A stretch of DNA of 11,683 nt from contig MU657441.1 of NCBI GenBank assembly GCA_026770575.1, positions 36,033 to 47,715 of the forward strand. The letters are read 5' to 3'. This DNA is from Pelagophyceae sp. CCMP2097 (taxonomy: Eukaryota > Sar > Pelagophyceae). Position numbers and translations under genes: made by a program. The notes beneath the pieces were generated by a model that was given only the letters and a program-made list of their open reading frames with translations, had not been told where the DNA came from and did no database searches. Positions 6,305-11,683 of the stretch are shown one piece after another (position 1 is the stretch's first letter; every line of letters starts with the position of its first letter).

Positions 6305-7589
6305 ATGCCGCTCGCGCTCCAACCCACGGTGCGTCAAAGGCCGTTCGCCAGCGCACGCGCCCGGCGCGGCGAGCCCCCCTGCGTCGGCGGCCGGGCGCCC
6401 TGTTGACGCCTGTTGACGCCCCGTTGTGGTCCGACGCCCTGTTGACGCCCGGCGGCCCCGCGGACGCCTCCTTCCAGGACCTGCCGCCCGAGGCGCGTGC
6501 GATCGTGCACGTCTGCCCGTGGCTCTGCAACGTCCCCTTTATCTCGCCGACGCACGACCTCGCGCGCGTCGCCGACGTCGTGGCTACCAAGTCTGCCGCT
6601 GCGCCCCTTCCAACCCCTCCCGGAACGATTCGAGCCGCAAGCTAGGTATAGAGGCGAGTTTTGCTGGGCGTCCTCCTTCGAGGCCAAGTTCGTCGTCCGC
6701 TTGATGGCGCACGGCTTCCTACCCATGGCGCAGCGCGTGGGGAGGCTGCAGTCGGGCCAGGCGTACCACGTGTTGCTACCTAAAATGCACCGCGAACGCT
6801 GCGCTTTACATTTCCGCGAGGTCCACGTCCACCGGTCGGTGAGACGCAAGGCGAAAAATTTTAGCGTGAGCTGCGACACTTCTTTTGACTTGGTCGTCGC
6901 CGCCATCTCGAAACAACACGGAGCCGACTGCTGGCTCTACGCGCCTTTAGTTGTCGCATTTAAAGCCATCTTCGACGACCCCTTTGCCGCCGCCGCCCAA
7001 GGCGCAGCGAAACCCGCGCGTGCGGCGTCGGGCAGGCCCGACCGGCCCGAGCCGCTGGTGCGCATGCACACCTTCGAGTGCTGGGACGAGCACGGCGCCC
7101 TCGTCGCAGGTGCGCCTCCTACCCCTCTGCCTCGTCGCCCGGGCGTGGCCCAAATGGCGCCCCTCGAAACGTTCCAATGGCGTTGCATTTAGGCGAGCTG
7201 GGCTACGCGTGCGGCGACATCTACACGTCGCTGAGCGGCTTCTCTGACGCGGCGAGCGCGGGTTCGGTGCAGTGCGCGGCGACGGCGCGGTGCCTCGAAC
7301 GGAGCGGCTTCTCGCTCTGGGACTTGGGCATGGAGCTGCCTTACAAGGCCGCCATGGGCGCGCGCGCCGTGCCGCGCCTCGATTTCCTCGACCGCTTGAA
7401 GGCCGCGAGGAACCTCCCGCACGGCCGCGGCGCGCTGCCCCTCAGGTCAGTCCCAACGTCTTTGGTGCCCACCGCGCGCCGCCTGGGGCCGCCGCGGCAC
7501 ACTCTCGCGCTAGGCTCCCGGGCCGCACGAACGTGCGCTCGCTCCTCGACGAACCCGACTGCGATGCCACCTGCGACGCCACGAGTTGA
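6305..7589 (+). CDS. Leucyl/phenylalanyl-tRNA-protein transferase-like protein, five exons
   Basis: Inferred exons are 6305-6328, 6478-6590, 6646-7109, 7193-7445 and 7514-7589, giving 309 residues. Introns are 149, 55, 83 and 68 nt, all GT..AG, and every join restores both frame and family motifs. The bacterial family (Aat) adds Leu or Phe from tRNA to protein N-termini for N-degron degradation. Matching parts are YRGEFCWASSF (47-57), HGFLPMA (68-74), EVHVHRSVRRKAKNFSVS (104-121; bacterial LHISRSMKR), WLYAPLVVAFKAIF (142-155; bacterial WITxxMxxAYxxLH), RMHTFECW (185-192; AHSVExW), GELGYACGDIYTSLSGF (201-217) and LWDLGMELPYKAAMGARAVPR (242-262). About 30 Ala/Pro-rich residues are inserted at 157-182. 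Where E. coli has GES and DCQ, this protein has TSL and DLG, so activity may differ. The start is uncertain: ATG 6074 is in frame and would add 77 low-complexity residues. Confidence 0.82.
6399..6449 (+). repeat. CCTGTTGACG repeats inside a predicted intron
   Basis: CCTGTTGACGC occurs at 6399 and 6409 (tandem, period 10) and again at 6438. All three lie in the first predicted intron (6329-6477) of the transferase gene. Each contains TTGAC, which fits a loose yTnAy branch-point pattern, followed downstream by the pyrimidine-rich acceptor CTCCTTCCAG. Confidence 0.55.
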
Positions 7590-7646
7590 CCGGCCGCGGC
7601 GGCGCGCGCCGTCGGGCGCTGCGCCGGCTCGCGAGGCGATGCCCGC

Positions 7647-7652
7647 AATAAA
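7647..7652 (+). terminator. AATAAA polyadenylation signal with downstream GT-rich run
   Basis: AATAAA lies 58 bases after the transferase stop codon, and a GT-rich run (TGTGTGTGTG, about 7673-7682) follows about 20 bases later. This matches the usual eukaryotic arrangement of poly(A) signal and downstream element. It also places the end of this transcript before the dehydrogenase start at 7826. Confidence 0.6.
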
Positions 7653-7825
7653 GCCGAGCCAAGGATACGTAATGTGTGTGTGACAAACAGGCGCGCCTCG
7701 CAGACGGCTCCACGCCCTTGCGGGGAGGGGAGTCAAACAAGGGCCCTCGAGAAGAGAGACGACATTTCGGCGATTACCCGACTTTTCATCCCGGCAAGCG
7801 GCTTTCTGACGTCGCGTGTGCCGGT

Positions 7826-8923
7826 ATGCTGCGCCTGGCCTTTGCATCCGCGGCGGCCGTCACCGCGGTACTGCTGGGCGTCGCGCAGCGCAACGGCGTC
7901 AGCGACGGGACGCTTCCGTTATTCCACCTCGTCGACGGCCACGGCTATAGCGAAGCCGCGCTCCCAGACGACTTGAGCGGCGTCACGACGCTCATCACCG
8001 GCGCCTCGTCGGGCCTCGGTCTCGGCCTGGCGCAGGTCCTGGCGCGCAAGGGCGCGAGGCTGATCGTCACGGCGCGGTCGAAAGAGAAGTGCGATGAGAT
8101 TCCAGTCAAAATCGCAGCCTGCGTCGTCCTCGAACTCCTCTCGCTGACTTCGACGCGCAAAGCAGCCGAGGAGATCCTCGAGCTAACAAAGGACTCGGGC
8201 ATCGACAAAGTCGTCCTCAACGCCGGTATCATGGCCCCGCCAGAGGTGCGTCCCTGGGCCTGAAACAGCGCGCAGACCACACGCGCAGGTGGTCCTCTCT
8301 GCGGACGGCATCGAGTCGCAATTCGCAACGAACCACCTCGGCCACTTTGAATTGACGCGCCTCCTCCTCCCGCGCCTCCGCGAGCAGGCCGCAAGCGGCC
8401 GCGCGCCCGCGGTGGTCGTGGCCATCTCCTCGCTCGCGCACTGGTTCGCGCCGAAAGCGCCGCTCCTGACCCTCGATGTGCTGAATGATCCCCAAAAGTA
8501 CGACAAGGTCCAGTGGTGCGTCCGCCCGGAGATGCGTCTGCCGCGAGTCGCCGAGACGGACGCGGCAGGTACGGCTGGTCCAAGCTGTGCAACATCCTTT
8601 TTGTGCGCGAGCTGAACGCGCGCGAGCCTGGCGTCGTGGCGCATTCCGTGCACCCGGGGGGCGTGCAGGGAAAGCTACTTCGCTTCGCCATGCTCCCAGA
8701 TTCGATCGTTGAAGCCTTTGAAAAGAACGTCTACTGGGACGCGCAGACGGCGGCGCTGACCATCGCGCGGCCGCTCTTCGACGCGCAGTTCTCGACGAAG
8801 GCGGAGGCGGGGACGTACTTTGCCCCCATCGCGCGGCCTCTCAAAACGTCCGCAATGGCACAAGACGACCAACTCGCGTCCGACCTCTGGAAGTTCTCAG
8901 AGGCCCTCGCCGCCACGGTGTGA
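7826..8923 (+). CDS. Membrane-anchored short-chain dehydrogenase/reductase, three exons
   Basis: Exons are 7826-8245, 8289-8515 and 8569-8923, giving 333 residues. The introns (43 and 53 nt) both start with GTGCGT and end in CAG. The ATG chosen gives a hydrophobic N-terminus (about 1-20, LAFASAAAVTAVLLGVA), a likely signal anchor to the ER or another membrane. The Rossmann NAD(P)-binding motif TGASSGLG is at 58-65, LNAGIM at 131-136, the catalytic Ser in AISSLAH at 187-188, and the catalytic YGWSK (Tyr217, Lys221) is created exactly at the second splice junction. HPGGVQGK follows. The roughly 29-residue spacing from Ser to Tyr and the NxLGHFxLTRLLLP segment fit the retinol-dehydrogenase/WWOX-like branch of SDRs, which oxidise or reduce alcohols and ketones. 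The substrate cannot be read from sequence. It lies in tandem with the transferase gene but has its own spacing for a promoter. Confidence 0.9.
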
Positions 8924-9058
8924 GCGGTCCGCCCCCAAGGCGACAAGCTCTCTCGACTGAGTTTAATGGACGTCGTCTCTTACGGCGCGCACCATAGTAA
9001 ATCCCCCTTTTTGCCGAGGCCTGGCCGGGGCAACGCCCGTGGCCGCGTCGGAGCGCCG

Positions 9059-11382
9059 TCAGTAGCGGCGGCCGCCGCCGGTGAGCGAGAGCGGCTTGGC
9101 GCGTACCTTTTTTTGCTTGCCCTTGGCCTCCTGCGATGCGTCGTCCGCGCCCGCAGACGCACGGTGGCTGGACATGGCCGCGTCCAAAGCGCCGCCAAAG
9201 GACAGCGCCGCGGGCGGCAGCGGCACGCCTTCTTCGTCGAGCGCAGCGTCGGCCAGGTTCGACAGCGAGTCAGCGCGAGCGCGCCGCGGCCACGCGCCTG
9301 CGGGCCACGCCGCCACGCCATTTGCCGCGGGCGCCGCGGCGGCGCGCGCGACCACCGCGCCGCCGCGCGCGACCACCGCGCCGCCGCGCGCGCACCAGGC
9401 CGGCGCGGGCGGCGGGGACGTCGAAGGGCCCGCGCCGCCTCCGGGCGGGGGCCCGAGCGCGGGGCAGTTGAGTTCTGCCGCGAAGCCTCGCGAGACTAAA
9501 AGCGCAAACGACGGCCCGACGGGCGGCGAGTTGCGCAGCTCGTCGTCCGTCGACGCCTCGCCGTCGTCGTCCGAGTCGTTTTGGAGATTTGCTAAAAGCT
9601 TTTCGTCTCTTTCGAGCCGCAAAGCGACAAAGTCGGCCTGCCTCAGCTCGAACTTTTTGGCCTGCGGCCTTTTCTGCTCGGAAGCGCGCCGCCGTGCCTC
9701 GTCTCGCTTCTCCGACTGCCTCTCCGACCGCCGCTGCGAGTCCAAGCGCTTGGTTCGAGCGTCGACTGCCGACTTTAAAGCCGCGTCGCAGTCCAGGGCC
9801 CCGCGCAGCTTCAACGCCCAGCCGAACGACGCAGAGTCTTCGACGGAGAAAATGTCGTCGAAGGAGACGTCTGCTAAATGGGCGTCGACTCCTAATTGGA
9901 GATGCGCGAGCCAGGGCATCTTCTTGCGGCTCTCTGCACCCTGCTCAAACAGCTCCAAGCCTTGAACTTTCTTGAGCAAAAGCTTCTTCGGCAACATCGC
10001 GGCGTCGCCGCCGCACGCGGCGAGGAAAACGTTGAGCAGGAGCGGGTGCAGGTAGACATGCTGACCATCGGCTGCTGCGTAGAAAAAATACCGACGCTCC
10101 TCCAAGGCGTCCGGCGCTTTTTTGCCCGTCGGCACGGCCTCGCTGCGCGAAACATCGGGCGCCCGCCGCGTGATGTACGCGCTTCGGACGCGCTCCAGCG
10201 CCGACTTGGCCGACTCGGCGTCCTTTCTTTCGACGGAATCCTCGCATGCCGCGTACGCCATTCGCAGGCCGTCGAAGAACGCCTCGAAGACGGAATCGGA
10301 TGCGGCGTCGTCGGCGAGCGTGATTTTGGACTGCAAAGAGCAGGCCGGCCCGCGCGGCAGCCGCGCCTCTGCGCCTTCATTTAAAGAACCGACTAAAGCG
10401 GCCGCGCGCGAGGCCTTTGGCCGCTCGCAGAGCACTAATTCGAGCGGTTTCCCGACTGCGATGGCGTGCGTCTCGGCCCAGCGCGCGGGGCGGAGGTCCA
10501 AGACGTCTAGGGAGCCTTGGCAGCACGGGCACCGCTTCGACCGCGTGACGTCGTTCATCATCGCGTGGCGAACGATGCACGACGCGCAAAACGCGTGGCC
10601 GCACTTCAAGGCCACGGGCGCCGCGCAGTCGTCGAGGAGGCAGATGGGACACCGCCGCGCTAAAAGCTCCGCGGTGGCGCTCGCCGCAATGTCCACCTAG
10701 AGCGGTTGTGGAGGAGGTACAAGGCGTTTGCGGGGACGCCGCTCCGAACGGCGCAGACCGCGCGCCACTCTACAGCGTCGTCAGCGTCGGTGAGCCATGG
10801 TGAAGCGCAGGACAGGGCGTCGTCGGCGACCAAAAGACGAAAGGCGGAAAACGCAAATGCCCCATAGCTGCGTTGGTGCCGCCGCTGTGTGAAATGCTTC
10901 GACCGCATGATCGGGACGGCTTCTCGCTTTGGGGCCGTGAACTTGAGGAGGTGGTCCGCGCGCCGCGCGCCGGCCGCGGGCCGTGAACCGGAAAGCTTCA
11001 GAAGCTCGACCGTGGAATCAAAGTCCCCGCTGCAGTGCTCCAGCATCGCGCGGCCGGCGAGGCGGTCGAAGCCCATGTCCACTAAAAGCTCCTCGCACGT
11101 CTGCGCATCCCGCGGCTTTGGATGCAAAGACCCTTTACCCTTGCCTCGCGCGCCTTTGGCGCGGTCCGAGGACCCGCGGCCCTTGCCGCGCTCCCCGCGG
11201 CCGGACTCGCCGCGGCTGCGGCCTCGGCCTCGGCCTTCGCCACCCTCGCGCGCCGTTTCCCGCGGCGTAGATGCGTGTCCGTCCTGCGCCTTTTTTGGTC
11301 GCGGCGCGCGTTTCGCGCGCGATTCTTTGGCGGCGTGCGCCGGCGCCGGCGCCGCGAAGACCAGCGCATCGACGTTGATCAT
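9059..11382 (-). CDS. RNF10/Mag2-like RING E3 ubiquitin ligase with N-terminal UBA domain
   Basis: Exons are 11382-10738 and 10696-9059; the intron is 41 nt (GTCCCC..TCTAG), giving 760 residues. The start is ATG 11382 (MINVDALVF). An Arg/Gly/Lys-rich tract spans about 45-85. A UBA-like domain is at about 93-132 (ELLVDMGFDRLAGRAMLEHC, then DFDSTVELLKLSG). A segment at about 155-200 (KHFTQRRHQRSYGAFAFSAF) matches the region before the RING in RNF10. The C3HC4 RING has Cys231, Cys234, Cys247, His249, Cys252, Cys255, Cys271 and Cys274. The family signature FFYAAADGQHVYLHPLL is at about 419-435. A basic helical stretch (SQRRSERQSEKRDEARRR) follows, then SFALLVSRGF..CPALG and the typical C-terminal GGGRRY. 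RNF10 and yeast Mag2 ubiquitinate 40S ribosomal proteins during ribosome quality control, so a cytosolic ribosome-linked role is likely. The gene is convergent with the dehydrogenase, 135 bp between stops. Confidence 0.92.
9344..9393 (-). repeat. 21-bp in-frame tandem repeat in the RNF10-like gene
   Basis: Two full 21-bp units (9344-9364 and 9365-9385) plus a partial third encode ARGGAVV repeated on the minus strand, in the low-complexity region after the CPALG motif. The unit length keeps the frame, so copy number can change without breaking the protein. Confidence 0.75.
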
Positions 11383-11516
11383 CGACCTGATTCCACGACG
11401 ACACACGTCAGATTCGACGACGCAGGGGCCTGCGCACTCGCCGAAAGTGATTTCAAAAGTTTCTCACGAGGAATGGCCGTATTTCTTAGAGAAAACGTCA
11501 GATAGGTGGTCCCTCG

Positions 11517-11570
11517 GGGTAGTTCGGTGGTCTCCGATTTTTTTAGGTCGCTGAAGGGTAGTTCGGTGGT
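11517..11570. repeat. 15-bp direct repeat, two copies 39 bp apart
   Basis: GGGTAGTTCGGTGGT is present identically at 11517-11531 and 11556-11570, each followed by a T-rich run. The pair lies directly beside the foldback at 11583 and may be part of the same element. Confidence 0.8.
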
Positions 11571-11582
11571 TTTTGTTTTTTG

Positions 11583-11645
11583 AGGACCCGAAGGGTCCTT
11601 GCCGTTTATTCAACGTCAGTTTACGGCAAGGGCCCTTCGGGTCCT
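11583..11645. repeat. Foldback: 23-bp inverted repeat with 17-nt loop
   Basis: The left arm is 11583-11605 and the right arm 11623-11645. They are reverse complements with one mismatch. Each arm is itself self-complementary: AGGACCC-GAA-GGGTCCT at 11583-11599, and AGGGCCC-TTC-GGGTCCT with one G-T pair at 11629-11645. So it can form one long hairpin or two small ones. It could be the tip of a foldback or MITE-type element, or a strong RNA hairpin. No coding sequence is attached. Confidence 0.85.
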
Positions 11646-11683
11646 TTGATTGAAGGATTACCAGGGGCAATTATGTCTGTCTG

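Larger units (their letters stand above)
11383..11683. other. Upstream flank of the RNF10-like gene with direct and inverted repeats
   Basis: No gene is seen. The first 130 or so bases should hold the RNF10-like gene's leader and promoter. From about 11510 the sequence turns T-rich and carries two 15-bp direct repeats (11517-11531 and 11556-11570, GGGTAGTTCGGTGGT) and then a 23-bp-arm foldback (11583-11645). This composition change suggests the edge of a mobile or dispersed element that continues past the window. Confidence 0.5.

Noticed and set aside
9081..10700. Long plus-strand open frames opposite the RNF10-like gene
   Set aside because: They are shadows of a GC-rich exon; the minus strand has the RING cysteines and family C-terminus in place.
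6305..11382. A protein-degradation gene cluster (L/F transferase-like gene plus RNF10-like ligase)
   Set aside because: The genes are in different orientations, separated by an unrelated dehydrogenase, and eukaryotic neighbours rarely share pathways. Chance is the simpler explanation.
11583..11645. Bacterial rho-independent terminator
   Set aside because: The hairpin resembles one, but the surrounding genes have spliceosomal introns and no gene ends just before it in either direction.

Overview
This window looks like nuclear DNA of a eukaryotic microbe with a compact, GC-rich genome. Seven protein genes fit in 11.7 kb. Most carry very short introns (41-149 nt). Families include a UBA-RING protein of the RNF10/Mag2 type, a DUF155 (RMND1/Rmd1) membrane protein and a 42-residue WD40 repeat protein. 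Nine of the 14 introns I inferred start with GTGCG(C/T). A compact algal or protist genome, for example a pelagophyte or other stramenopile, is the most natural reading. That assignment is inference from gene style; no marker gene here fixes the species.

Layout. 1-442: repeat-rich flank with a 48-bp direct repeat and a T-rich tandem duplication. 443-1660 (+): single-exon WD40 protein with seven intact and one broken repeat. 1661-2160: convergent intergenic with palindromes. 2161-3161 (-): six-exon coiled-coil protein of unknown function. 3162-3358: short divergent promoter region. 3359-3803 (+): 117-residue unknown protein, two exons. 3833-5306 (-): DUF155 protein with one C-terminal membrane segment. 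5307-6304: largest intergenic region, with palindromic CCTATAGG-like motifs, a protein-like fragment and a hairpin-rich AT patch. 6305-7589 (+): leucyl/phenylalanyl-tRNA-protein transferase-like protein in five exons. 7826-8923 (+): membrane-anchored short-chain dehydrogenase in three exons. 9059-11382 (-): RNF10-like UBA + RING E3 ligase in two exons. 11383-11683: a foldback element with 23-bp arms next to 15-bp direct repeats.

Splicing. Single-frame reading breaks six of the seven genes. I joined exons only where a GT..AG pair restores the frame and, where a family is known, the family motif. All joined genes have total lengths divisible by three. Single-exon gene predictors would truncate nearly all of these genes.

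How the genes relate. They do not form a pathway or operon. Two touch protein quality control in other organisms (L/F transferase in N-degron tagging, RNF10 in ribosome ubiquitination), but I treat their adjacency as chance. The points most worth a second look are the WD40 protein, whose near-identical repeats differ mainly at five positions; the transferase-like protein, which lacks the usual bacterial catalytic residues; and the UBA domain joined to RNF10. I did not find a clearly new multi-gene system.
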